64,000 bases of DNA from Actinomycetota bacterium. GTDB lineage: Bacteria; Actinomycetota; Coriobacteriia; Anaerosomatales; PHET01. The DNA lies in NCBI GenBank assembly GCA_029265315.1, contig JAJUJM010000010.1:1-64000 (forward strand), read 5' to 3'. Shown piece after piece: positions 25,623 to 34,900 of this stretch. Made by a program: the position numbers and the translations under genes. Numbering within the stretch: position 1 is the first letter of the stretch; every line of letters starts with the position of its first letter. The notes under the pieces are model-generated. The model was not told the origin of the DNA, searched no databases, and saw nothing but the letters and a program-made list of their open reading frames with translations.

Positions 25623-26951
25623 TCAGCAGCCCGCCTGGTCCTTCTTCCGAAAGCGGAGCAACACCGGCGTCCCGGTGAGGTCGAAACGTTCTCTGAGACG
25701 ATTCTCGATGTAGCGCCGGAAGTTCTCGTCGACCATCCCGGGGTGGTTGGCGAAGAAGGTGAACCCCGGAGGGGCGGTACGGGTCTGTGTCACGTACTGC
25801 AGACGAAGTGACCTACCGCCCTCGTGTTTGGTGTGACCGAACTCACGCAACTCGGTCAGAAGCTTGTTGAGCTGGCTCGTGGGGATCTGCTGCACGTAGT
25901 TCGCGTACACGGACGATATGGCCCCCCAGATGCGGTCCACGCCTCGACCGGTCAACGCGCTGACGCGCAGGACCGGTGCGAAGCCGACGAACCCAAGACG
26001 GTCGCCGACCCGTGCGACCAGGTCGTCCTTCTCCTCAGCGGTCTCAACAGCGTCCCACTTGTTCAGAAGAATGATGATCGCGCAACCGCGCTCCTCGGCG
26101 AAGCGTGCGATGCGTTGGTCGCCATCGGTGAGACCCACCGTCGAATCGATGACGAGCAGTGCGACGTGTGCTCGATCTATGGCGCGCATGGCACGCACGA
26201 ACCCGTAGTATTCGACATCCTCATCGATCGCCGATCTGCGTCTGATGCCCGCTGTATCGACAAGCCGGTACCGCTCTGCGTCCCTCTCGACCACCATGTC
26301 GATCGCGTCTCGAGTCGTTCCCGCGACGTCTGAGACGATCGAGCGTTCAACGCCGGTCATGCGGTTGAGCAACGACGATTTCCCTGCGTTCGGCCGCCCG
26401 ATTATGGCTACATCGATCGTGTCCCGCTCCAGGTCCGGTTCGCTTGCCGGAAGCGCCTGCACCAGGGCGTCCAGTAGGTCCCCTGTCCCATGACCATGCG
26501 TCGAACTCACCGGCCACGGCGTATCGAGCCCCAGACTCCAGAACTCATAGGTCTCAGCTTCAGAGCCCGGCGTATCGACCTTGTTCACCACCAGGAAGAC
26601 CGGCTTCCCGCCCCGCTTGAGAATGCGGGCCACCTCTTCATCGTCAGGCGTGAGGCCCGTCTTCCCGTCCACGAGGAACACGATCGCATCGGCCTCATCC
26701 ACAGCCATGAGGGCCTGGGATCGGATGGAGCTCTGGAACGCATCGGAGTCACCAGACTCGATTCCGCCCGTGTCGATGAGCAGGAAATCGATGCCGTTCC
26801 AGTCAGCTCTGTGGTAGCTGCGGTCGCGCGTGACGCCCCGCGCTTCATGGACGATGGCGTCTTGCGCCTGGGCGATCCGGTTGACGAACGTCGACTTGCC
26901 CACGTTCGGGCGGCCCACGACGGCGACGATTGGCAGCGGCACGACCTTCAC
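25623..26951 (-). CDS. der: Ribosome biogenesis GTPase Der (EngA)
   Basis: The 442-residue protein has two tandem G domains: GRPNVGKST with DTGGIE and NKVD, then GRPNAGKSS with DTAGIRRRS and NKWD. A C-terminal KH-like domain ends in LRFRKKD. Der assists 50S subunit assembly. The GTG start overlaps the DUF512 gene by 4 bp, a pairing repeated in other genomes, from memory. Confidence 0.96.
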   Translation of the reverse strand: MKVVPLPIVAVVGRPNVGKSTFVNRIAQAQDAIVHEARGVTRDRSYHRADWNGIDFLLIDTGGIESGDSDAFQSSIRSQALMAVDEADAIVFLVDGKTGLTPDDEEVARILKRGGKPVFLVVNKVDTPGSEAETYEFWSLGLDTPWPVSSTHGHGTGDLLDALVQALPASEPDLERDTIDVAIIGRPNAGKSSLLNRMTGVERSIVSDVAGTTRDAIDMVVERDAERYRLVDTAGIRRRSAIDEDVEYYGFVRAMRAIDRAHVALLVIDSTVGLTDGDQRIARFAEERGCAIIILLNKWDAVETAEEKDDLVARVGDRLGFVGFAPVLRVSALTGRGVDRIWGAISSVYANYVQQIPTSQLNKLLTELREFGHTKHEGGRSLRLQYVTQTRTAPPGFTFFANHPGMVDENFRRYIENRLRERFDLTGTPVLLRFRKKDQAGC

Positions 26952-28366
26952 TCCTCGCAGGGGTCTTGTGGCGGAGCGAGCCTCGCCACCTCACGCAGTC
27001 CGGCGAGCAGACCATGAGCGTCGGAGGATACCACACGGATGTCAACACCTGACCTATCCGCGATGTCGGTCCTGGTAAAGTCATCGAGCGTCACGTCGTC
27101 AGCATTGAAGACGACGTCGGGTATCAGGTAGACGGTCGGATCGTTGGTGCGCGATGCGTCCTCGATGAGGGCAGCGACCAGATCCGAGCCGGTCAGAAGT
27201 CCCGTGACGGCCACGTTGCCGCCGAAGAAGCGGTTGGGCACCACGAGAAGACGGACGCGCCCGGACGCCTCACACGCGTTGAGCGCTCCCGCCAGTGTTG
27301 TGGCGGCCATGACCCCAGTCACGACCGTGGCGGCTTCCGACCCCCGGGGAAGCGCGCTCACCGCAGAGAGGAGCTCGTTTCTGAACTGGGCCGCCTCGTC
27401 CGCGAAGACACGCACGAGGCCGATACCGTTCTCGTACTGTGGAAAGCCGTCGTACCACTCCGATGTCGGAAACGGCGCTCTGGCGTTCAGGTAGAACTCG
27501 TCGGCCAGATGTGCCCAGGACACTCCATCTCGCTCGCGCATCGCGAACTGCCAACGCTGCACCTGCTGGATGACCGTGGCTGCAGCGAGCGGATCGTTGT
27601 AGCTCCTGGTGAAGACGCTCTGGTGCCGTGTGAAACCGAGCGGGACGACACCGACGCTCAAGACACCCTCGCGCTCGGCAAGCCATCTGAGAGTCACGTC
27701 CAACTCGTCCCCGTCGTTGACTCCGGGGACGAGCACTATCTGCACATGCATGTCGATTCCGGCCTCGAGCAGCTGGTCGAACCTCAGCAATGCATCGTCG
27801 TCACGCGCACGTACCAAGCGCTCGCGTACGGACGGGGTGACGGCATGGATGGAGACGTGCAGCGGGGACAACCTCTGTTCGATCATGCGAGCGACGTCCT
27901 CGTCCGTGAGGTTCGTCAAGGTGACGAAATTGCCTTGGAGGAACGACAATCGGTAGTCGTCATCTCGCACATAGAGCGAAGAGCGCAGTCCTCGGGGCAG
28001 CTGCGTCATGAAACAGAACGTACACCGATTGGAGCAGGTCCGGACACCGTCGAACACGACATCCGCGAACTCAATGCCCCAGGACTGGCCACCATCGCGC
28101 GAAAGCGTGAGTGAGTGCGGGGTGTCGTGCGACAGGGACCCATCGCCGTGACGGACAGCGAGTGTCACCTCCGGCCCATCCGAGTACCAACGCCAGTCGA
28201 TCACATCCCTGAGCTCGTGACCGTCCGCGCAGACGATGACATCTCCCGGTCTCAGACCTGCACGCGCGGCCGGCGAATCGCGATCGACCGCGGATACGCA
28301 CCCGCCCTTGGTGGACCCGCCCTCGTTCGCCTGCCCACAGGCAGGAGAGTGCCCGTGAGGACTCAC
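26948..28366 (-). CDS. DUF512 PDZ/radical SAM protein
   Basis: The 472-residue product starts with a short Gly-rich stretch and a PDZ domain (VSAVDRDSPAARAGLRPGDVI). A degenerate radical SAM core follows, with cysteines in GVRTCSNRCTFCF followed by QLPRGLRSSLYVRDDDYRLSFL. The C-terminal DUF512 domain has WAHLADEFYLNA and FPQYENGIGLVR. It probably binds a 4Fe-4S cluster and SAM; its substrate is unknown. The GTG at 28366 is the only reasonable start downstream of ispH, but lacks a clear ribosome binding site. It overlaps der by 4 bp. Confidence 0.88.
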   Translation of the reverse strand: MSPHGHSPACGQANEGGSTKGGCVSAVDRDSPAARAGLRPGDVIVCADGHELRDVIDWRWYSDGPEVTLAVRHGDGSLSHDTPHSLTLSRDGGQSWGIEFADVVFDGVRTCSNRCTFCFMTQLPRGLRSSLYVRDDDYRLSFLQGNFVTLTNLTDEDVARMIEQRLSPLHVSIHAVTPSVRERLVRARDDDALLRFDQLLEAGIDMHVQIVLVPGVNDGDELDVTLRWLAEREGVLSVGVVPLGFTRHQSVFTRSYNDPLAAATVIQQVQRWQFAMRERDGVSWAHLADEFYLNARAPFPTSEWYDGFPQYENGIGLVRVFADEAAQFRNELLSAVSALPRGSEAATVVTGVMAATTLAGALNACEASGRVRLLVVPNRFFGGNVAVTGLLTGSDLVAALIEDASRTNDPTVYLIPDVVFNADDVTLDDFTRTDIADRSGVDIRVVSSDAHGLLAGLREVARLAPPQDPCEE

Positions 28367-28373
28367 TGCGGGG

Positions 28374-29207
28374 TCACCGCATCCTCTCGATGGCAGCGAT
28401 GACGCCGCGCATCTGCTCATCAGGAGTCGAGGCGCCAGCGGTGACCCCGACACTCTGGGCGCCAGCGAACCACTCGGCGTCGAGCTCTTCGGCGGTCTCG
28501 ACGTGGTGGGTGCGCGGGTTGACCGCTCGGCAGATCTCAACGAGGCGCGTCGTGTTCCCGGAATTGTGTCCCCCGACCACAACCACGACATCGACCGACC
28601 GCGCCAGCTCCGCAGCGGACTCCTGACGCTTAGCGGTCGCAGCACAGATCGTGTTGTGGACGCGCAGTTCCAGCACGCGAGGCGCGAGCGCCGCCACCAC
28701 CTCGGCGAGACGCTGTTCTGACTGCGTGGTCTGGACGACGACGCCGACCCTGCGCGAGGGGAGACGCTCGGGCAGCTCGTCTGCCGCCTCGACCACCAGT
28801 GCGCTGCCGCCGGCATGCGCCATGATCCCCTCGACCTCCGGATGGTCCGCCTCTCCGACGATCACCACCGAGTACCCTTCCCTCATCAGGGATTCCGCGG
28901 CCTCATGCGCCTTGCTCACGTGCGGACAGGTCGCATCCACCACACGTAGGCCCTTGTCCGAAGCCGCTCGTATGATCGCGGGGTCCACGCCGTGACTCCG
29001 TATGATGACCGTTCCCCTGTCGATCTCATCGAGAGCGGACGCAGTCTCTACCCCTTTGGCGGTCAAGGCCTGCACGGCCTGCGGGTTGTGGATGAGTGGC
29101 CCCAGCGTGTGCACCGGCCCGCCACCAGCCGCGGCCTCCTGGGCAAGCTTGAGTGCGCGTTCGACCCCGTAACACACCCCGGCGTATCGCGCGACCTCCA
29201 CCCTCAC
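28374..29207 (-). CDS. ispH: 4-hydroxy-3-methylbut-2-enyl diphosphate reductase
   Basis: IspH makes IPP and DMAPP in the last step of the MEP isoprenoid pathway, using a 4Fe-4S cluster. The 277-residue protein has the cluster cysteines C12, C94 (DATCPHV) and C188 (HNTICAATAKRQ), and the substrate motifs TLGPLIHNPQ, IRSHGV, VGEADHPEV, VQTTQS, GGHNSGNT and TAGASTPDEQ. The GTG start overlaps plsC by 4 bp. Confidence 0.96.
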   Translation of the reverse strand: MRVEVARYAGVCYGVERALKLAQEAAAGGGPVHTLGPLIHNPQAVQALTAKGVETASALDEIDRGTVIIRSHGVDPAIIRAASDKGLRVVDATCPHVSKAHEAAESLMREGYSVVIVGEADHPEVEGIMAHAGGSALVVEAADELPERLPSRRVGVVVQTTQSEQRLAEVVAALAPRVLELRVHNTICAATAKRQESAAELARSVDVVVVVGGHNSGNTTRLVEICRAVNPRTHHVETAEELDAEWFAGAQSVGVTAGASTPDEQMRGVIAAIERMR

Positions 29208-29887
29208 GACCGGGCCTTTCTCGCCTCGTCTCGCATCTGGACGATGCGAGTCATGATCTCATCGGTCATGGACTGCATGCGCTCCTTACGTCCACCTTCG
29301 AACGCATCAGGCATGACTGGGGCCCCGACTCGAATGCTGACCTTCGGGAAACGCGGGATTCTCGATCCGGCCGGCAGTGCGCGGTCCGTCCCCGCTATAC
29401 CCACCGGAATCACCGGCACCCCCGTTCTCAGAGCAAGAAACGCGACGCCGCCATGCGGGTCACCGAGTTCATCGCTGCGTGTATCACGACGGCGTGTCCC
29501 TTCAGGGAACATGCCCAACAGGTCACCTGCTTCAAGCAGACGAGTGGCCGTCGCTATCATCACACGGTCAGCGGAATCACGCTGAACGGGGATGGCCCAG
29601 AAGCGGTCGAGCAGAAAACCGAGCCAGCGCGCTCGCCAGAGTTCGGCCTTCGCGACGAAGTGAACCGGGCGTGGCGCGATGCACCACAGGATCGCTGGGT
29701 CGAGGTAGCTCACATGGTTGCCGGCGAGAATGGCTCCCCCCGACGGGACATGGTGCCACCCGTCCATGCGCACACGAAACACAGCGAGCAGCACACGCCC
29801 GAGAGTGGCACGAACCACCCTTGCGAGCACCCAGCGAGGGGACGATTCGCCGGAAACCGGCTTGCCGCGAAAGGCAGCGCCACTCAT
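29204..29887 (-). CDS. plsC: 1-acyl-sn-glycerol-3-phosphate acyltransferase
   Basis: The 227-residue protein has the acyltransferase motifs NHVSYLD (HX4D), FWAIPVQR, FPEGTRRRD and IPVGIAGTDR in order. It converts lysophosphatidic acid to phosphatidic acid, following PlsY. The ATG at 29887 overlaps the cmk stop (ATGA); the alternative GTG three codons upstream lies inside cmk. It is embedded between cmk and ispH, a common order in Gram-positive genomes. Confidence 0.93.
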   Translation of the reverse strand: MSGAAFRGKPVSGESSPRWVLARVVRATLGRVLLAVFRVRMDGWHHVPSGGAILAGNHVSYLDPAILWCIAPRPVHFVAKAELWRARWLGFLLDRFWAIPVQRDSADRVMIATATRLLEAGDLLGMFPEGTRRRDTRSDELGDPHGGVAFLALRTGVPVIPVGIAGTDRALPAGSRIPRFPKVSIRVGAPVMPDAFEGGRKERMQSMTDEIMTRIVQMRDEARKARS

Positions 29888-30555
29888 GGGCGCCACACTT
29901 CGATGTACGCGACGACGCGCGCTACCACCTCATCAAGCGACAGCCCCGTGGTGTCGATGACTCGCGCATCCGGTGCTGGCGTCAAAGGTGCGATCTGGCG
30001 AGTCGAATCCGCAAGGTCACGCTTGTCGATTGCATCACGAACACCAGCCGGATCGACCAACACGCCTTGAGCAGCCTGCTGGGCCGCCCTGCGACGGGAA
30101 CGCTCCTCGGGGGAGGCGGTCAGGAAGACCTTGAGCTCTGCATCAGGGAACACCACCGTGCCGATATCACGACCCTCGATGACGATGTCGTCCTGCGCCC
30201 CGATCCTGCGTTGCTGCTTGACCATCGCGGCGCGGACCCTTTGAAGGCTTGCGACCGCACTCACGGCATCGTCCACCTGCGGCGCCCGTATCGCGGCTGT
30301 CACGTCCTGACCATCGATGAACACGCGCGTCGGCAGCGCCTCTCCTTCGTCGTGCGCGAAGGAGACCTCGCAGTTCTCGGCGATGAGTCCGACCCTTTCC
30401 TCGTCGGTCAGCCTTACTCCGTCAACAAGCGCCCTGAACGCGACGGCGCGATACATGGCACCCGTGTCAAGGTAGTGGAACCCCAGCTTTTCGGCCACCA
30501 GCTTGGCAACCGTCGACTTGCCCGAACCCGCAGGTCCGTCAATGGCGATGATCAT
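29884..30555 (-). CDS. cmk: Cytidylate kinase
   Basis: The 223-residue kinase phosphorylates CMP and dCMP. It starts MIIAIDGPAGSGKSTVAK (P-loop), then HYLDTGAMYRAVA, a CMP-binding insert, EGRDIGTVVFPDA and RDLADSTRQIAPL. The ATG at 30555 has GAGG upstream; the frame is open 15 codons further. It lies 53 nt after aroA. Confidence 0.95.
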   Translation of the reverse strand: MIIAIDGPAGSGKSTVAKLVAEKLGFHYLDTGAMYRAVAFRALVDGVRLTDEERVGLIAENCEVSFAHDEGEALPTRVFIDGQDVTAAIRAPQVDDAVSAVASLQRVRAAMVKQQRRIGAQDDIVIEGRDIGTVVFPDAELKVFLTASPEERSRRRAAQQAAQGVLVDPAGVRDAIDKRDLADSTRQIAPLTPAPDARVIDTTGLSLDEVVARVVAYIEVWRP

Positions 30556-30608
30556 CTCCTCGAGAGAACCTCCCGAAACGCTCGCAGTGTCCCGGACCAA
30601 GGATTGTA

Positions 30609-31928
30609 CTACGGCGTCACACGGCCCATGAGTCCTCGTAGGTCACGGATGAAGTCCGGATAGCTCACGGCCATCGCATCGACGCCCTGGACCTCGGTCT
30701 GGCCGTGCGTCACCTGGGCCGCGACGATCCACGTCATGGCCAACCGGTGATCGCCTTGAGACGACAGAACGGCACCGGTCAGTTGGCGTGCACCGTCCAC
30801 CTCCAACCAGTCATCGCCAAAGCGAACCACCACGCCCATCGCGCTGAGCCCGTCGACGATCGCCGCCAACCGGTCGCTCTCCTTGACGCGCAGTTCTCCG
30901 ACGCCCTCGAATCGAGTCGTCCCCGATGCGCACGCAGCGGCCAGAGCGAGGATGGGGACCTCGTCGACCAGCGACGGCACCTCCTCGGCGGTCACGACGG
31001 TGCCGCTCATGACAGGCGAGTACCCGGCGCGGATGGTCCCAACAGGCTCGAGCCCGAAGGTCGCGGTCTCTTCCGAGCTGACATCGGCCCCCATACGCTC
31101 CAGCACTCGCAGAAAGCCGGTCCGTGTGGGATTGAGCGACACTTCGGGAAGCTCCACCTCGCTCCCTGGCACCAGCAGCGCGGCAACGACGAGGAACGCC
31201 GCGGAGCTCGGGTCACCGGGCACGGCGACGTCCGCGGACTTGAGGTGTGCGGGCCCGTACACGCTGGCACCCGGTGCAGGGTCGGTCTCCACCGCGACAC
31301 CGAAGGCCGGGAGCAGTCGTTCGGTGTGATCGCGGCTGAGGTGCGGTTCAGTGACTCTCGTGTGGCCGGTCGCGCGAAGGCCGGCGAGAAGTACCGCTGT
31401 CTTCACCTGGGCGGAGGACACAGGACTCGCGTAGTGCGCGGGACGAAGCGTGGAACTACCCTGGACGGTGGCGGGCAGTGTTCCATGCGGTGTCGTCTCG
31501 ACTGAAGCACCCATCGATTCAAGGGGGTCAGCGATTCTGCGCATCGGTCGCCGCGAAAGCGATTCGTCGCCGGTCAGCACCACTCGAACCGGCCAGCCGG
31601 CGAGCACTCCCATGAGCAGGCGCGCGGTGGTTCCTGAATTCCCGCAGTCGACGGGCCCTGAGGGCTGGCTGGGCCCCAAGGTGCCCCACCCCACGACGTC
31701 GATCACGCCGAAGCTTGCACAGTCCTCGCCCTCGATGTGTATGCGAGCGCCCAGCTGACGGCACGCGTTGATGGTCGAACGTACATCAGCTGAGGCGAGG
31801 ACCCCACTGAGATGCGACCTGCCCTCAGCCATCGAAGCGAACAGGACCGCCCTGTGTGACAGAGACTTGTCGCCGGGAACACGGACAGTCCCGCGAAGAG
31901 GGGGAGGAACGCTCACCGGATCGTTCAT
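30609..31928 (-). CDS. aroA: 3-phosphoshikimate 1-carboxyvinyltransferase
   Basis: The 439-residue EPSP synthase joins PEP and shikimate 3-phosphate in aromatic amino acid synthesis. Motifs visible are GDKSLSHRAVLFASMAEG, DCGNSGTTARLLMG, GDESLSRRPM, SSAQVKTAVLLAGL, PGDPSSAAFLVVAAL and ELRVKESDRLAAI. It overlaps tyrA by 4 bp (ATGA). Confidence 0.96.
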   Translation of the reverse strand: MNDPVSVPPPLRGTVRVPGDKSLSHRAVLFASMAEGRSHLSGVLASADVRSTINACRQLGARIHIEGEDCASFGVIDVVGWGTLGPSQPSGPVDCGNSGTTARLLMGVLAGWPVRVVLTGDESLSRRPMRRIADPLESMGASVETTPHGTLPATVQGSSTLRPAHYASPVSSAQVKTAVLLAGLRATGHTRVTEPHLSRDHTERLLPAFGVAVETDPAPGASVYGPAHLKSADVAVPGDPSSAAFLVVAALLVPGSEVELPEVSLNPTRTGFLRVLERMGADVSSEETATFGLEPVGTIRAGYSPVMSGTVVTAEEVPSLVDEVPILALAAACASGTTRFEGVGELRVKESDRLAAIVDGLSAMGVVVRFGDDWLEVDGARQLTGAVLSSQGDHRLAMTWIVAAQVTHGQTEVQGVDAMAVSYPDFIRDLRGLMGRVTP

Positions 31929-33073
31929 TCATGCTCACCCGCCTCGGCTTCATCGAGCGGCGTGAACCGGGCCTCGTAACCCAGGCTCGCCAACGAATCG
32001 GCCAAGCCAGACAGGTCGCCCTCGTCTGTCAGAACCATGACGAGGAGTGCCCGGTCCTCGGTCTCGTGGTCGATGTCGATGGCTTCGATGTTGCAGCCGG
32101 CGCGAGAAACGGCACCGGTCACCTCGGCCACCACACCGGGGCGGTCGACCATCGGAACCACAAGCTCGGTCAGGCGAGTGGTCGCCGGCACCCATTGCGC
32201 CGGCAGCGAACGCCTCACCTCTGCGGCACGCGCGAGCCAACGCCGGATGGCCTCTGCGTCCCCGCCACGAACCATGGCCTCGAACTCGCCGAGCGACATG
32301 CGAAGTTCGCGCAGGCCGGCAGCGAGAGCTTCGGCGTTGTCCAGACAGATGCCGGTCCACAGGTCGGCCGACCCCGCGGCGATGCGGGTGGTGTCCTTGA
32401 ACCCGCCCGCGGCCAAGCGCAGGATCTCTCCCCCCTGTCCCGCGTGCGCGCCCGCGACGTCACACAACGCGGCCGCGGCGACATGGGGCACGTGACTGAC
32501 CACCGCGACGGCCTCATCGTGTCGTTTCGCGTCGACGGAGACCACGCGCGCGCCAAGTGCGCTCACAAGAGCATGGACCCGTCGATATGCGTCCGGGTCG
32601 GTGTCAGGCGCCGGCGTCAACAGCCAGTAGGCCCCATCGAAAAGATCCGGGCGCGAGGCCTCGATGCCACTGCGCTCGGACCCGGCCATAGGGTGGCCCC
32701 CGACGAAGCGCGCGGCGTTTCTAAGGTTCTTCCTCGCGGCGGCGACAACTCCCGTCTTGGTCGAGGCCACGTCAGTGACCACGCCATCGAAGCCCGATTC
32801 ACCGAGCAACTGAAGCCACTCGGTCGCATGGCGGGCAGGCGTGGCGATCACGACCAACTCGGAGCCACCCGGGGCGAGCCACGCGGCGGCCTCGGAGGTC
32901 CCGGCCATGGCCGCAGCATCGACAATGCCCCGGTCCACGGCGCTCTCGACGGTATACGGGTCGGTATCGATGCCCCGCACCTGAGGGGGGTCCTCGAGCC
33001 TACGACAGGCGGAGGCGACCGACCCGCCGATCAGGCCCACCCCGATCACTGTGACCGTATCGAAGATCGGCAC
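31925..33073 (-). CDS. tyrA: Prephenate dehydrogenase with C-terminal ACT domain
   Basis: The 382-residue protein has an NAD Rossmann motif VIGVGLIGGSVASA, TDVASTK, GGHPMAGSERSG, SHVPHVAAAAL and GGFKDTTRIA, which define prephenate dehydrogenase (TyrA_C). An ACT domain at about residues 300-370 (ELVVPMVDRPGVVAEVTGAV) suggests feedback control by tyrosine. The GTG start has GGGAGG upstream within the end of hisC. It sits between hisC and aroA. Confidence 0.94.
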   Translation of the reverse strand: MPIFDTVTVIGVGLIGGSVASACRRLEDPPQVRGIDTDPYTVESAVDRGIVDAAAMAGTSEAAAWLAPGGSELVVIATPARHATEWLQLLGESGFDGVVTDVASTKTGVVAAARKNLRNAARFVGGHPMAGSERSGIEASRPDLFDGAYWLLTPAPDTDPDAYRRVHALVSALGARVVSVDAKRHDEAVAVVSHVPHVAAAALCDVAGAHAGQGGEILRLAAGGFKDTTRIAAGSADLWTGICLDNAEALAAGLRELRMSLGEFEAMVRGGDAEAIRRWLARAAEVRRSLPAQWVPATTRLTELVVPMVDRPGVVAEVTGAVSRAGCNIEAIDIDHETEDRALLVMVLTDEGDLSGLADSLASLGYEARFTPLDEAEAGEHE

Positions 33074-33076
33074 GGG

Positions 33077-34180
33077 CTACCTCCCGTTTCCGAGGCGCGA
33101 CCATTCAGCTTCGAATGCGGCGATTGTCGCATCCGTGTCATGTGGCGCCCCGATTCCGACGCGCAACGCCGGAGCGGTGCCGAAGTCCCGGACGATCACG
33201 CCATGCTTGAGCAAACCTTCAAAGAGTTCACGCGGCCGCTCAGTGTGGATGTAGACGAAGTTCGCTTGCGATGGGAACCATTCAATCCCCAAACGGTCGA
33301 AGGCGGCGCACAGACGGCTTCGCTCACGCGCGTTCTCCTCGGCGCGATCGCGGACCTCGGCGACGTCTTGGAGCGAGTAATACGCGGCCACCTGCCCGAC
33401 CGTGTTGACGTTGAACGGCTCGCGCACCTTGTTGACAGCCGCGATGAGTGGCTCCGGCGCCACCCCATACCCGACCCGAAGCCCGGCGAGGGAGTAGATC
33501 TTCGAGAAGGTGCGCAGGATGACGAGCGGGCGGACACCGTCGAAGAGTGACAGTGTATCGGGGTAGTCGGGGTCATCGACGTACTCGTGGTACGCCTCAT
33601 CCACGACCACGAGAACGTGTTCGGGAATCGCATTCAGGAATCGCTCGAATTCAGCGCGACGCACGATGGTCCCAGTCGGATTGTTGGGGTTGCAGACGAA
33701 CAAGAGCTTCGTCCGCGGTGTCACGGCACTCGCCATCGCGTCGAGGTCGTGGACCTCGCCGTCAGTGAGCGGGACCTTCACGGCAGTCGCCCCCATGAGC
33801 TGGGTGACCATCGGGTAGACGACGAAGCTCGGCCAAGCGAACACGCACTCGTCGCCAGGAGAGAGCACCGCTTGGGCGATGATCCTCAACAGCTCGTTGC
33901 TCCCGTTGCCGACGGCGATGAAGCGCTCGTCGGTGCTCAGATGTGATGCAAGAGAGCGCTTGAGCGCTTTGGCGGCGCCATCGGGGTAGATGTTGAGCCG
34001 CGGAAGAACCTCTCGCATGGCAGCGACCGCCAGCGGCACAGGACCGCGCGGATTCTCGTTGCTCGACAGTTTGTGGACGACGCCGCCGCCGATACGCTCG
34101 CGTACCTCGCTCGCCCTGAGTCCCGGTGCGTACGGCACCAACGGATCGAGTTCGCGGCGAAGCAGTCGCTCCCAATCCAT
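33077..34180 (-). CDS. hisC: Histidinol-phosphate aminotransferase
   Basis: The 367-residue class II PLP aminotransferase has KLSSNENPRGP, NGSNELL, CNPNNPTGT, VDEAYHEY and the PLP lysine in RTFSKIYSLAGLRVGYG. HisC-type enzymes act on histidinol phosphate and often also on prephenate or aromatic keto acids. The tyrA-aroA context suggests an aromatic role. The ATG at 34180 has GGGGCGAG upstream. It is the first gene of the run. Confidence 0.92.
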   Translation of the reverse strand: MDWERLLRRELDPLVPYAPGLRASEVRERIGGGVVHKLSSNENPRGPVPLAVAAMREVLPRLNIYPDGAAKALKRSLASHLSTDERFIAVGNGSNELLRIIAQAVLSPGDECVFAWPSFVVYPMVTQLMGATAVKVPLTDGEVHDLDAMASAVTPRTKLLFVCNPNNPTGTIVRRAEFERFLNAIPEHVLVVVDEAYHEYVDDPDYPDTLSLFDGVRPLVILRTFSKIYSLAGLRVGYGVAPEPLIAAVNKVREPFNVNTVGQVAAYYSLQDVAEVRDRAEENARERSRLCAAFDRLGIEWFPSQANFVYIHTERPRELFEGLLKHGVIVRDFGTAPALRVGIGAPHDTDATIAAFEAEWSRLGNGR

Positions 34181-34276
34181 CACTCGCCCCTGTTCGTCGA
34201 ATCCTGCGGTCGGCCCTCGGAGCGGTCAGCAATCACACCCTGAGAGCACATGTCGATTGTCGCACAGTGTTGGTGA

Positions 34277-34293
34277 ATCACGCCCTTCGTGAT
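34277..34293. repeat. Small inverted repeat between cobC and hisC
   Basis: ATCACG and CGTGAT form a 6-bp stem with a 5-nt loop, 20 nt past the cobC stop. There is no T-run, so termination is uncertain. I see nothing else in this 132-bp gap. Confidence 0.25.
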
Positions 34294-34312
34294 GGCCGGG
34301 GGTCTGCGCACG

Positions 34313-34900
34313 CTACGCCTGTCGATACTCCTCGAGCATGCCGCGTTCGTCGACCACTTTCACGTGCGCGAGCTGGGCGTTGTGCACATGGAACGCCCAC
34401 ACGTCATCCGAACGCAGTCCCAGCAGATGCGCCAGCGCGGCGCGGAAGACGCCTCCGTGTGTCACCACCGCATGACGACCTCCGCGAGCAACCAGCTCCG
34501 AAGCGAATGAGACAGCTCGTCGCTCGATGTCGCCACGCGATTCTCCCTGCGGCGCGACCGGATGGCACCTGTCCCGATAGTTGAACACGATGCCCGCTGC
34601 GGCTATCTCCTCTGATGTCATGCCTTCCGCAAGGCCGAAATCGAGTTCCACCAGGCGTTCGTCGACGACCAGGGCGACACCGAGTGTTCGAGCGGCGCGG
34701 CGAGCGGGCTTGAGCGCACGACTCAAGGGGCTCGACCACACGATATCCGGACCGAAAGCGGCGATCCGGCGCCGTAACCTGGCGAACTGCAGCCGCCCCT
34801 CTTTCGTATACGGGGAGTCCCCGCGACCGACGAACCGCCCATTCACATTGGCTTCCGTCTCCGGATGACGAACCAACAGGATGTCGACCGTGCGGTTCAT
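34313..34900 (-). CDS. cobC: Histidine phosphatase, probable alpha-ribazole phosphatase (CobC-like)
   Basis: The 195-residue protein has the phosphohistidine motif LVRHPETEANVNGRF. It is a variant of the usual RHGET, with Pro in place of Gly at the fourth position. SSPLSRALKPA, ELDFGLAEGMT and VTHGGVFRA follow. In cobalamin assembly CobC removes the phosphate from alpha-ribazole 5'-phosphate. The assignment to CobC rests mainly on position after cobU-cobT-cobS, with a 4-bp overlap; other sugar phosphates are possible. Confidence 0.8.
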   Translation of the reverse strand: MNRTVDILLVRHPETEANVNGRFVGRGDSPYTKEGRLQFARLRRRIAAFGPDIVWSSPLSRALKPARRAARTLGVALVVDERLVELDFGLAEGMTSEEIAAAGIVFNYRDRCHPVAPQGESRGDIERRAVSFASELVARGGRHAVVTHGGVFRAALAHLLGLRSDDVWAFHVHNAQLAHVKVVDERGMLEEYRQA

